Assembly: GCF_901827205.1 (NCBI RefSeq)
Contig: NZ_LR594675.1
Coordinates: forward strand, 3,782,001 to 3,846,000
Direction of reading: 5' to 3'
DNA length: 64,000 bases
Source of the DNA: Variovorax sp. PBS-H4
Lineage (GTDB): Bacteria > Pseudomonadota > Gammaproteobacteria > Burkholderiales > Burkholderiaceae_C
Shown here in pieces: positions 41,184 through 49,165 of the stretch (its first letter is position 1; each line of letters opens with the position of its first letter). The notes beneath the pieces were generated by a model that made no database searches, was not told the origin of the DNA, and saw nothing but the letters and a program-made list of their open reading frames with translations. The position numbers were made by a program, and so were the translations under genes.

Positions 41184-42590
41184 TCAGATTGGCAACGCGA
41201 CCAGATCGTGTCCCTCGGCGCCGACGATGCGTGCACGCGTGAAATCACCGACCTTCAGGGTCTTGCTGATCTTCTCGGGCGGCAGCAGCCGCACCGTGCC
41301 GTCGATCTCGGGTGCATCGGCATAGGTGCGTCCCACGCCACCCTTGCGTCCCATCCCCGGCGCTGAGTCGACAAGTACCTGCATGGTGGCACCGATGCGC
41401 CGGCGCAGCTTGGCGGTCGACACCGCCTCCGCCACTTCCATGAAGCGCGCACGGCGCGCCTCTCGCTCTGCCTCGGGCAGCATGCCCGGGAGGTCGTTGG
41501 CGGCTGCGCCTTGGACCGAGCTGTACGCAAAGCAGCCCGCGCGATCGATCTCGGCCTCGCGGATGAAGTCGAGCAGATGCTCGAACTCCTCTTCCGTCTC
41601 CCCTGGAAAGCCGGCGATGAAAGTGCTGCGGATAACGAGCTCGGGGCACAGCTCGCGCCAGCGTGCGATGCGCTCCAGGTTCTTCTCGCCGCTGGCAGGC
41701 CGCTTCATGCGCCGCAGCACTGCCGGATGACTGTGCTGCAGCGGCACGTCGAGGTAAGGCAGCACCTGACCACTGGCCATCAGCGGGATCACGTCGTCGA
41801 CGGCAGGATAGGGGTACACGTAGTGCAACCGTACCCAGGCGCCGTATTGCTCGGCGATCTCACCCAGCGTGCGCACCAGCTCCAGCATGCGCGTCTTGAT
41901 CGGCTTGCCGTCCCAGAAGCCAGTTCGATACTTGACGTCGACCCCATAGGCCGAGGTGTCCTGGCTGATGACCAGCAGTTCCTTCACACCCCCTTCGAAA
42001 AGGGCCTTGGCTTCGCCCAGCACGTCGCCCACCGGCCGCGACGCCAGATCGCCGCGCATCGAAGGAATGATGCAGAAGGTGCAGCGATGATTGCAGCCTT
42101 CGCTGATCTTCAAATAGGCATAGTGCCGCGGCGTCAGCTTCAGGCCTGCAATGCCGAAGGCCTGCGGCACCAAGTCGATGAACGGGTCGTGCGGCTTGGG
42201 CAGGTTGGCATGTACCGCGTCCATGACTTCCTGTGTCGCATGCGGGCCGGTGACCGCCAGCACGCTCGGATGCATCTGGCGCACCAGGTTGCCCCCCGCC
42301 TCGCCCGTCTTGGCGCCGAGGCAGCCGGTGACGATCACGCGGCCGTTCTCGGCCAGCGCCTCCCCGATGGTGTCGAGGCTTTCCTTGACGGCATCGTCGA
42401 TGAAGCCGCAGGTGTTGACGATCACCAGGTCGGCACCTTCGAAAGTCTTGGAGGTCTGGTAGCCCTCGGCGCTCAGCCGGGTCAGGATCAGCTCGGAATC
42501 GGTGAGTGCCTTGGGACAGCCGAGGCTCACGAATCCGACCTTGGGGCTGGCCGGCGTGGCAATGCGTTCAGGGGAGGCTACTTCGCTCAT
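41184..42590 (-). CDS. rimO: ribosomal protein S12 methylthiotransferase RimO
   Basis: A 468-residue radical-SAM enzyme adding a methylthio group to an aspartate of ribosomal protein S12. The N-terminal MTTase domain holds the auxiliary cluster cysteines Cys25 (VSLGCPKALTDSE), Cys61 (VNTCGFID) and Cys90 (VTGCLGA). The radical-SAM CxxxCxxC is Cys166, Cys170 and Cys173 (GCNHRCTFCIIPSMRG). A TRAM domain closes the C-terminus. KALTDSE and SMRGDLASR favour RimO over MiaB. It follows phaR by 18 bases. Confidence 0.96.
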   Translation of the reverse strand: MSEVASPERIATPASPKVGFVSLGCPKALTDSELILTRLSAEGYQTSKTFEGADLVIVNTCGFIDDAVKESLDTIGEALAENGRVIVTGCLGAKTGEAGGNLVRQMHPSVLAVTGPHATQEVMDAVHANLPKPHDPFIDLVPQAFGIAGLKLTPRHYAYLKISEGCNHRCTFCIIPSMRGDLASRPVGDVLGEAKALFEGGVKELLVISQDTSAYGVDVKYRTGFWDGKPIKTRMLELVRTLGEIAEQYGAWVRLHYVYPYPAVDDVIPLMASGQVLPYLDVPLQHSHPAVLRRMKRPASGEKNLERIARWRELCPELVIRSTFIAGFPGETEEEFEHLLDFIREAEIDRAGCFAYSSVQGAAANDLPGMLPEAEREARRARFMEVAEAVSTAKLRRRIGATMQVLVDSAPGMGRKGGVGRTYADAPEIDGTVRLLPPEKISKTLKVGDFTRARIVGAEGHDLVALPI

Positions 42591-42608
42591 AACCCCCTAT
42601 TGTCCCTG

Positions 42609-43166
42609 CTAATCGTCAGTCTGACCGCCCTGGGGTCGCTTGATGCCGAAGGCACCCAGCACTTGCTCGGTATTTTTCTGCATCTGCTCCTGCATCTGCA
42701 GGAACACGTTCTTCGATTGCTCGACGTAGTTGCCCATCAGCCCCTGGAGCATGGGCGACTGCATGGTCATGAAGCGGGCCCACATTTCGGGTGTGAGCGC
42801 CTGTGCCTTCTCGGCCAGCTGCGCTTGCACCTCGGTCATGGCCTGGATGTTCTTCTCGAGGTAGGGTCCCATGTAGCCCTGCATGGCCTGGCCGTAGAAG
42901 CGGATGATGTTGGCCAGGACCTGTTCGGTGAACATCGGCGCGCCACCAGCCTCCTCCTCGAGAATGATCTGCAGCAAGATGCTGCGCGTGAGGTCGTCGC
43001 CACTCTTGGCGTCGCGCACCACGAAGGGTGACTTGTCCATGACCAATTGCTTGACCTCGGCAAGCGTGATGTAGGTGGAGGTTTCCGTGTCGTAGAGCCG
43101 GCGGTTGGGATATTTCTTGATCACCCGCTGCGTCGGCTTGTCGCCGGCGGACTTCTTGCTCTGCAC
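42609..43166 (-). CDS. phaR: polyhydroxyalkanoate synthesis repressor PhaR
   Basis: A 185-residue DNA-binding protein that represses phasin genes and also binds PHB granules. The N-terminal DNA-binding domain (about 13-75) starts RVIKKYPNRRLYDTETSTYIT, the family hallmark; the second domain contains LLQIILEEEAGG and FTEQVLANIIRFYGQAMQGYM. The C-terminus is glutamine-rich and helical. The GTG at 43166 is preferred because AAGGAG lies six bases upstream; an upstream TTG at 43202 is also in frame. Its presence implies the organism stores PHB, in line with bdhA at 46300. Confidence 0.94.
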   Translation of the reverse strand: MQSKKSAGDKPTQRVIKKYPNRRLYDTETSTYITLAEVKQLVMDKSPFVVRDAKSGDDLTRSILLQIILEEEAGGAPMFTEQVLANIIRFYGQAMQGYMGPYLEKNIQAMTEVQAQLAEKAQALTPEMWARFMTMQSPMLQGLMGNYVEQSKNVFLQMQEQMQKNTEQVLGAFGIKRPQGGQTDD

Positions 43167-43263
43167 TAAGGGCTCCTTGAGGTTTCGCGTCTTCACGCGC
43201 AAACCATTCTAGGGAGCGGTTTTGCTGCACCGCGCCAAGGTTTACCCTGACCGGCCGGCGTCA

Positions 43264-43632
43264 TCAATCCGGCGTCGTCGTGTACTCGGCCCCGCACACC
43301 TTGCAAACGGCTGACTCGGGCCTCGCCTCGGTGCTCTCACGAAAGTGCAGCGGGCTCTTGGTGCCGTTAAAAACCCAGCAGCGCGGGCAATGCTCGTGCC
43401 CCGCCAGCGGCAGGTAGCCGCGCGCGCGCTGCTCGGCGCGCTCCCGCGTGACCGGCGAGCCTTGCCGCACCGTTCGGGCGACATCCTCCGCCGCCATGGT
43501 TCCGGCACGGCCGTTGGCTCGGTCGTTGAGCCCGTACACCACGCGCGCGAACTCGAGCGGAGCCTGCCGCAGCAAGGCAGCAAGGCGAAGCTCCTCAAGT
43601 GCCGGACCGGTGTCAGCCTCTGGCATGGTCAT
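43264..43632 (-). CDS. hypothetical protein with C-terminal zinc-ribbon-like CxxC pair
   Basis: A 122-residue protein I do not recognise. The first 75 residues are helical and charged (LEELRLAALLRQAPLEFARVV). The last 45 carry two CxxC knuckles, Cys82/Cys85 (HCPRCWVFNG) and Cys110/Cys113 (VCKVCGAEY), a spacing compatible with zinc-ribbon metal binding. There is no signal peptide or membrane segment. AGGGA lies before the ATG at 43632; an ATG two codons later (43626) is an alternative. It lies 97 bases upstream of phaR on the same strand. Codon use resembles the neighbours, so it is probably a real gene. Confidence 0.65.
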   Translation of the reverse strand: MTMPEADTGPALEELRLAALLRQAPLEFARVVYGLNDRANGRAGTMAAEDVARTVRQGSPVTRERAEQRARGYLPLAGHEHCPRCWVFNGTKSPLHFRESTEARPESAVCKVCGAEYTTTPD

Positions 43633-43688
43633 CGTTTCCCTGCGTCGAATGGTGTGGTGATGGGAACGGTCAAGTTACCACAACTGTC

Positions 43689-43700
43689 GGCGGATCCGCC
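43689..43700. repeat. perfect 12-bp palindrome
   Basis: GGCGGATCCGCC is a perfect palindrome in the 195-base gap between the zinc-ribbon orphan and tRNA-Val. A second inverted repeat, GCAGCCGC/GCGGCTGC, lies at 43783-43807. Neither has a U-tract. The rest of this gap holds nothing I can name. Confidence 0.45.
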
Positions 43701-43827
43701 AGTCGACAAAGGCAGTAGACCATGAGTAGGAAGAAGCCCGAGGACCACTTGACGTTGCAAGCAGAGCGGGGGAACGCGCGAGGCAGCCGCTTGGTTCGGG
43801 CGGCTGCTGCGGTCTTCGAGAAAAAAT

Positions 43828-43904
43828 TGGTAGGCGCGATTGGACTCGAACCAACGACCCCCACCATGTCAAGGTGGTGCTCTAACCAGCTGAGCTACGC
43901 GCCT
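43828..43904 (-). tRNA. tRNA-Val (anticodon GAC)
   Basis: A 77-base tRNA with encoded CCA. On the minus strand the acceptor stem is AGGCGCG (43904-43898) with CGCGCCT (43838-43832), then A and CCA. The anticodon loop reads CTTGACATG, giving GAC, and the T-loop reads GGTTCGAGTCC. A run of T residues follows the CCA but no terminator hairpin is adjacent. No integrase or duplicated tRNA end is visible nearby. Confidence 0.97.
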
Positions 43905-43952
43905 GTGAGTGTGTCCGAGAGGCCGGAGTATAGCAGCCCGACGACAGCGTTT

Positions 43953-46184
43953 TCAGCGGCGCCGTGCGGAACGCACCCCGGCCACCGCACTCACCACACT
44001 CAGCACCTGCGCGAGCCGCGCCGCATCGGCGATTTCGACGGTGAAAGTCATCCAGGCGGTGCCTTTGACGGACTGCGTCTGCACCCCGATCACGTTCATC
44101 TTCTCGCGTGCGAACACATCGGAAATGTCGCGCAGGAGGCCTTGACGATCGGTCGCCTCCACTGCCACGTCGACTGCATAGACCGATGCTTCGCCCGCGC
44201 GCTGCTCGCCCCACTCGACATCGATGACGCGCTCGGCCTCGCGCCCGGCCATCATGCGGAAGTTGCTGCAGTCGGCACGATGAATGCTGACGCCATGCCC
44301 GCGCGTCACGAAGCCGCGGATCGGATCCGGCGGCGCCGGCTTGCAGCACTTGGCGAGCTGCGTCATCAGCGAAGAGACGCCGACCACCAACACGCCACCC
44401 TTGCCGCCGCTTCCGCCCGCCCGGGCCTTCTTGATGACCACGCCGTCGTCGGGCCCCGGCGCAGGCTCAGGCGGGCGCAGCAGCAACTCGATGTTGCGCA
44501 GCGAGAACTCGTCCTTGCCGACCACTTCGAAAAGGTGATCGGCCGACTTGAAGCCCAATTGCGAGGCCAGGTCGTCGAGCTTCAGCGCGGTCTTTCCCTC
44601 GCGCTGCAGCACCTTCTCGACCGCCTCGCGGCCGCGCGCCACCGTCTCGTGCGTGACTTGCGCGTTGAACCAGGCCCGCACCTTGGCACGTGCGCGATGG
44701 CTCGCCAGGTAGCCAAGCTCCCCGTTGAGCCAGTCGCGCGAAGGACCGCCCTCTTTCGTCGCGATGATCTCCACCGTCTGGCCGTTCTGCAGCGGCGTAT
44801 TGAGCGGGACCATCGCGCCGTCGACGCGCGCGCCACGGCAGCGGTGTCCGAGGCTGGTGTGCACCGAGTAGGCGAAGTCGACTGCGGTCGCGCCCTGCGG
44901 TAATTCAACGATCGCCGCATCGGGCGTGAGAACGTAGATGCGGTCGTCGAACAGGCCCTGCCCCTGGGAGCCGTCGGACAGGTCGCGCTCCCAGGCCAGC
45001 AGTTGCCGCAGCACCGCGATCTTGGCGTCGTACTCGCCGCTCGCCCAGACGCCCGCATAGCCCTTGTGGCCCGCCTCCTTATAGGCCCAGTGCGCCGCCA
45101 CGCCATGCTCGGCGTGGTCATGCATCTGCTGCGTCCGGATCTGGATCTCGATCGGCTTGCCGGCCTGGCCGTTCACGACCTCGCGCACCACCGTGTGCAG
45201 CGATTGATAGCCGTTCGGCTTCGGCCGCGCGATGTAGTCGTCGAACTCCTCGGAGATCGGCTGGAAGTTGGAGTGCACCCAGGCCAGCGCCGCATAGCAG
45301 TCCTTGACGTCGGCCACGACGACGCGCAGCGCCATGATGTCGAACACCTGCGCGAAGTCCAATGCCTTGCCGCGCATCTTCTTGACGATGCTGTAGATGT
45401 TCTTCGGCCGCCCCTGCACCGTCGCCTTCACGCCCTCGGCGGCCAGCTCGCGCTCGAGCCGGGCGCGCAACTGCTCGACATAACCTTCGCGCTCCACGCG
45501 CTTCTCGTCGAGCAGGCGCGCGATCAGCTTGTAGGTCTCGGGTTCGAGGAAACGGAAGGACAGGTCCTCGATCTCCCACTTGACCTGCCAGATGCCGAGC
45601 CGGTTCGCCAGCGGCGCGAAGACCTGCAGCGATTCACGCGCGACGCCTTCATGCACCGGCTGCTTGCTCGCCGCGGCGTAGCGCAGGGTCTGCAGCCGCG
45701 ATGCGAGCCGAAGCATCACGACCCGCAGGTCACGCGAGAACGCGAGCAGCATCTTGCGCACGTTCTCCGTTTGGGTGCCGGCGCCGTCGGCCAGGTGCGC
45801 GCTGGCCGTGACCGAGCGCGCCTGCTTCTGCACGTGCACCAGCTTGGTGGTCTCGACCGCGAGCGCCGCGAAGTTGTCGCCGAAGACCTTGGCGATGACC
45901 TCCTGCGGCCGGTTCAGGTGCTGGCAGGAATAGACCAGGTAGCTGGCTGCCTGCATCGCTTCCGACCCGCCCATCGCGGCCACGATGCCGGCCACGGCAT
46001 CGGCGTGGGCAAGCGTGTTTTCGCCGGTGTCCAGCGTCTCGTCGGCGATCAGCGGCTGGGCGAAGGCGCGCGCCCGCGCAAGCATGTTCTCCTGCACCGG
46101 CGTGCGCTCCGCAGTCGCGGCCGACAGGGGGTAGTCGACCACGGACGCACCGGACATCGACAAGCCGGGCTGTTCGCGCTTCAC
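43953..46184 (-). CDS. relA: RelA-type (p)ppGpp synthetase
   Basis: A 743-residue long RSH protein. The N-terminal hydrolase-like region is degenerate: where bifunctional enzymes have the HD dyad this protein reads SYLVYSCQHLNRP (81-93), so hydrolase activity is not expected. The synthetase domain has RPKNIYSIVKKM (259-270), DIMALRVVV and DYIARPKPNGYQSLHT; the EFDD at 313-316 is the acidic motif of monofunctional RelA, not the RxKD of SpoT. TGS (from about 412) and a C-terminal ACT domain follow. The start is GTG at 46184 with GGAG seven bases upstream. It is divergent from bdhA. Confidence 0.95.
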   Translation of the reverse strand: MKREQPGLSMSGASVVDYPLSAATAERTPVQENMLARARAFAQPLIADETLDTGENTLAHADAVAGIVAAMGGSEAMQAASYLVYSCQHLNRPQEVIAKVFGDNFAALAVETTKLVHVQKQARSVTASAHLADGAGTQTENVRKMLLAFSRDLRVVMLRLASRLQTLRYAAASKQPVHEGVARESLQVFAPLANRLGIWQVKWEIEDLSFRFLEPETYKLIARLLDEKRVEREGYVEQLRARLERELAAEGVKATVQGRPKNIYSIVKKMRGKALDFAQVFDIMALRVVVADVKDCYAALAWVHSNFQPISEEFDDYIARPKPNGYQSLHTVVREVVNGQAGKPIEIQIRTQQMHDHAEHGVAAHWAYKEAGHKGYAGVWASGEYDAKIAVLRQLLAWERDLSDGSQGQGLFDDRIYVLTPDAAIVELPQGATAVDFAYSVHTSLGHRCRGARVDGAMVPLNTPLQNGQTVEIIATKEGGPSRDWLNGELGYLASHRARAKVRAWFNAQVTHETVARGREAVEKVLQREGKTALKLDDLASQLGFKSADHLFEVVGKDEFSLRNIELLLRPPEPAPGPDDGVVIKKARAGGSGGKGGVLVVGVSSLMTQLAKCCKPAPPDPIRGFVTRGHGVSIHRADCSNFRMMAGREAERVIDVEWGEQRAGEASVYAVDVAVEATDRQGLLRDISDVFAREKMNVIGVQTQSVKGTAWMTFTVEIADAARLAQVLSVVSAVAGVRSARRR

Positions 46185-46254
46185 TCGACCACTCCCTCCC
46201 AGGCGGTGCGATGGACGGCAGACTCGATCATGGAACGCTGGCGGGCACGGTGAA

Positions 46255-46260
46255 GATAAT
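46255..46260 (+). promoter_or_regulatory. candidate bdhA -10 element
   Basis: GATAAT at 46255-46260 in the 115-base relA-bdhA gap is a good -10 match about 40 bases before the bdhA ATG. No convincing -35 is present. CGGAGA at 46285-46290 is the likely ribosome-binding site. Confidence 0.35.
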
Positions 46261-46299
46261 GGGGTCGTTGCATCCTAATTCATCCGGAGATTGACCATC

Positions 46300-47070
<771 letters not shown>

Positions 47071-47101
47071 ACGCGGCTGCGGCAAGCGCGCCGCGGCAGC
47101 A

Positions 47102-47815
47102 CTACTTGAGCTGTACCGACCCCGAGACGTTGACGACCACGCTGGTCTTGCCGGCTTCGACCGGCACCGCGGCGTCATACGACATCTTCGACGAGGCCTC
47201 TGCCGCCATCATGCGCGGCCTGATCGGCGGGCCCTGGTTGGCATTGACCGACACCTCGCGCAGCGTGTAGCCGGCAAAGCCAAAGTTCTTGGCGAGCTCG
47301 GACGCCTTCTGCTTGAAGTTCTCGATGGCAATGGTCTGCGCCTCGGTCTCGACCTTGGCGCGCTGCTCGCGGCTCAGGCCGAAGCCGATGCCGCCGACGG
47401 TGAGCGTGGAAATGCGCCCGGCCGTCTGCGTGATGCGCGGAAAGTCCTTCCCCTCCAGCACCAGCTCGGTGGTGCCCGACCAGCCGGTGATCTTGCCGTC
47501 GCGCGTATAGCGGGGCATCAGGCTGAAGGTGCCGGTGCGCACGTCGAGCAGCCCCGGTTGGGCGTTCTTGCGTGCCTCGGTCAAAGCGGCATCCAGGGCG
47601 GTCTTCAACTGGGTTTGCACGCTCGCGGCGTCGGCCGCGTCGCGCGTGGTGCTCAGCGTCATGGAGAGCAGATCCTGCTGCACTTCCACCGTGCCCGTGG
47701 CTGTCAGCTGCAGCACGTTCTGCGGCGGAGTCCAGGGCGCAGTCTGCGCGACGGCGGCGCCGGCGCAGGCGCCCAGCAATGCGGCACAGGCCGCGATTTT
47801 CTTGATCTTGTTCAA
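47102..47815 (-). CDS. SIMPL (DUF541) domain exported protein
   Basis: A 237-residue protein with a signal peptide (about 1-24, KIKKIAACAALLGACAGAAVAQ without the first two residues) and a single SIMPL/DUF541 domain: LQLTATGTVEVQQDLLSMTL at its start, then GTFSLMPRYTRDGKITGW, TVGGIGFGLS and the C-terminal VVVNVSGSVQL. Family members are periplasmic or membrane-bound oligomers of uncertain function, sometimes linked to oxidative stress. The start is a TTG at 47815, inferred from the signal peptide. It is convergent with bdhA, 31 bases away. Confidence 0.85.
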   Translation of the reverse strand: MNKIKKIAACAALLGACAGAAVAQTAPWTPPQNVLQLTATGTVEVQQDLLSMTLSTTRDAADAASVQTQLKTALDAALTEARKNAQPGLLDVRTGTFSLMPRYTRDGKITGWSGTTELVLEGKDFPRITQTAGRISTLTVGGIGFGLSREQRAKVETEAQTIAIENFKQKASELAKNFGFAGYTLREVSVNANQGPPIRPRMMAAEASSKMSYDAAVPVEAGKTSVVVNVSGSVQLK

Positions 47816-47838
47816 GGCGAAGGATTCCCGTTGAAAAC

Positions 47839-47872
47839 AAAAAAAGCCCAGATGCCCTCGAAGGGCCGGGCT
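47839..47872 (-). terminator. intrinsic terminator of the gene at 47899-48249
   Basis: The minus strand forms nested stems AGCCC/GGGCT (47872-47868 with 47849-47845) and GCCCT/AGGGC inside, ending in seven T residues (47845-47839). It lies 26 bases past the stop of the small exported protein and just ahead of the SIMPL gene, which therefore needs its own promoter or read-through. Confidence 0.85.
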
Positions 47873-47898
47873 CACGAACGCCGGCGGGGGCAGCGACG

Positions 47899-48249
47899 TC
47901 AGCAGTTTGCCTTCCGGCACGGGGCTGGCGTCAGGCGTTCGGCCGGCTGCGATTCTGCCGAACGGATCAGCTCTGGCTGCAACTCGAGCCTCGACTCCAC
48001 CCTCGGCACCCATTGCTGACGCACCTGCTGACGCAATTCGGCCAGCTCGGCAGGCGTCAGCCGGCGACCGGCCGCTGCTTCCTGCCGCATCACCTCTTCG
48101 CGCTTGGCAGCCCGGTGAGCCGCGACTGCATCGCGCGTTTCGTTGCGGCGTGTGTCGTTGACACGGATGAAGCCCCAAGGCTCGGCCGGCGCCGGCAGCG
48201 AAGCACACAGCAGCAGCACCGCAGTCGAAGAACAAAGAATGAATTTCAT
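47899..48249 (-). CDS. small exported protein of unknown function
   Basis: A 116-residue protein with a clear signal peptide (about 1-22, MKFILCSSTAVLLLCASLP). The mature part is rich in arginine, alanine and glutamate and mostly helical (DAVAAHRAAKREEVMRQEAA, then LTPAELAELRQQVRQQW), ending in CRKANC with two cysteines. I recognise no domain. It has a good ATG and a strong downstream terminator, which supports a real gene. It is divergent from ompR; the 170-base spacer contains OmpR-box-like motifs, so OmpR control is possible. Confidence 0.7.
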   Translation of the reverse strand: MKFILCSSTAVLLLCASLPAPAEPWGFIRVNDTRRNETRDAVAAHRAAKREEVMRQEAAAGRRLTPAELAELRQQVRQQWVPRVESRLELQPELIRSAESQPAERLTPAPCRKANC

Positions 48250-48325
48250 GGCAAAGCGTCAGGGTTCAGGTCACTGTGCCACCGCCGGTTATGGCAGAAA
48301 CGTCTGGACGGCTAGCGCCCGCAAG

Positions 48326-48414
48326 TTTTGTAACTTAGTGTCAAAGCATTGCGAAAAGGTCCTCAATGAGCCTGCAACACCCTCAAAATTGGCGTTGTTA
48401 CAAATTGGGTGTTG
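48326..48414. promoter_or_regulatory. OmpR-box-like motifs and inverted repeat upstream of ompR
   Basis: TTTTGTAAC (48326-48334) and its near inverse GTTACAAA (48397-48404) resemble the TGTAAC/GTTACA cores of known OmpR sites. CAACACCC (48375-48382) and GGGTGTTG (48407-48414) form an inverted repeat around the second motif. All lie in the spacer between ompR and the divergent small exported protein. Autoregulation is an inference. Confidence 0.4.
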
Positions 48415-48419
48415 TAGAA

Positions 48420-49151
48420 ATGAATCAAGCTCCGGCTCGCACAGACAAGATCGTGATCGTCGACGACGACGCACGCATTCGCGACTTGCTGCGTCGCTAC
48501 CTGACCCAGGAAGGCTTCGAGGTCATCGTGGCTGAAGACGGCAAGGCGCTCAACCGCATCCTGTTGCGCGACACGGTCGACCTGATCGTGCTCGACCTGA
48601 TGATGCCCGGCGAGGATGGGCTGTCGGTCTGCCGGCGCCTGCGCGCTGCCAACGACCGCACGCCCATCATCATGCTGACCGCCAAGGGCGAAGACGTGGA
48701 CCGCATTGTCGGCCTCGAAGTCGGCGCCGACGACTATCTGGGCAAGCCTTTCAATCCCCGCGAGCTGCTGGCCCGGGTGCACGCCGTGCTGCGCCGCCGT
48801 CCGCCGCTCGAAGCCCCGGGAGCGCCCTCCACCGACAACGAGACGGTGAACTTCGGCCCCTTCAGCTTCGACCTGGGCTCGCGCACCCTCAAGAAGGACG
48901 GCGAAGAGCTCTCCCTCACCACGGGCGAGTTCGCGATGCTCAAGGCGCTGGTGCGGCATCCGCGCCAGCCGCTGTCGCGCGAGAAGCTGGCCCAGCTGGC
49001 ACGCGGCCGCGAGTTCGAGCCCTTCGACCGCAGCCTGGACGTGCAGATCTCGCGCCTGCGCAAGCTGGTCGAGTCCGATGCAGCGGCACCGCGCTACATC
49101 CAGACGGTCTGGGGCGTTGGCTACGTGTTCGTGCCGGACGGCACCACTTGA
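48420..49151 (+). CDS. ompR: OmpR-family response regulator
   Basis: A 243-residue two-component regulator. The receiver domain has Asp15/Asp16 (IVIVDDDARIRDLL), the phospho-acceptor Asp59 (VLDLMMPGEDG), Thr87 (MLTAKGE) and Lys109 (YLGKPFNP). The C-terminal winged helix includes SLTTGEFAMLKALVRHP and SLDVQISRLRKLVE, with TVWGVGYVFVPDG closing the wing. The ATG at 48420 gives the usual short N-terminus; an ATG at 48366 with AAAAGG upstream would add 18 residues and cannot be excluded. It is followed after 14 bases by the sensor kinase. Confidence 0.92.
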   Translation: MNQAPARTDKIVIVDDDARIRDLLRRYLTQEGFEVIVAEDGKALNRILLRDTVDLIVLDLMMPGEDGLSVCRRLRAANDRTPIIMLTAKGEDVDRIVGLEVGADDYLGKPFNPRELLARVHAVLRRRPPLEAPGAPSTDNETVNFGPFSFDLGSRTLKKDGEELSLTTGEFAMLKALVRHPRQPLSREKLAQLARGREFEPFDRSLDVQISRLRKLVESDAAAPRYIQTVWGVGYVFVPDGTT

Positions 49152-49165
49152 GGCACTGAGCACTC

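Noticed and set aside
43828..43904. tRNA-Val as an integration site.
   Set aside because: No integrase, direct repeat of the tRNA 3' end or change in gene character is visible on either side.
43722..44903. A plus-strand frame beginning MSRKKPEDHL and containing GAIGLEPTTPTMSRWCSNQ.
   Set aside because: This peptide is the well-known artefact of translating the complement of a tRNA-Val gene, and the rest is antisense to relA.
48366..48419. Longer OmpR start with an AAAAGG box.
   Set aside because: Not fully excluded, but it would place the inverted repeat and GTTACAAA motif inside the coding region and give an atypically long N-terminus.
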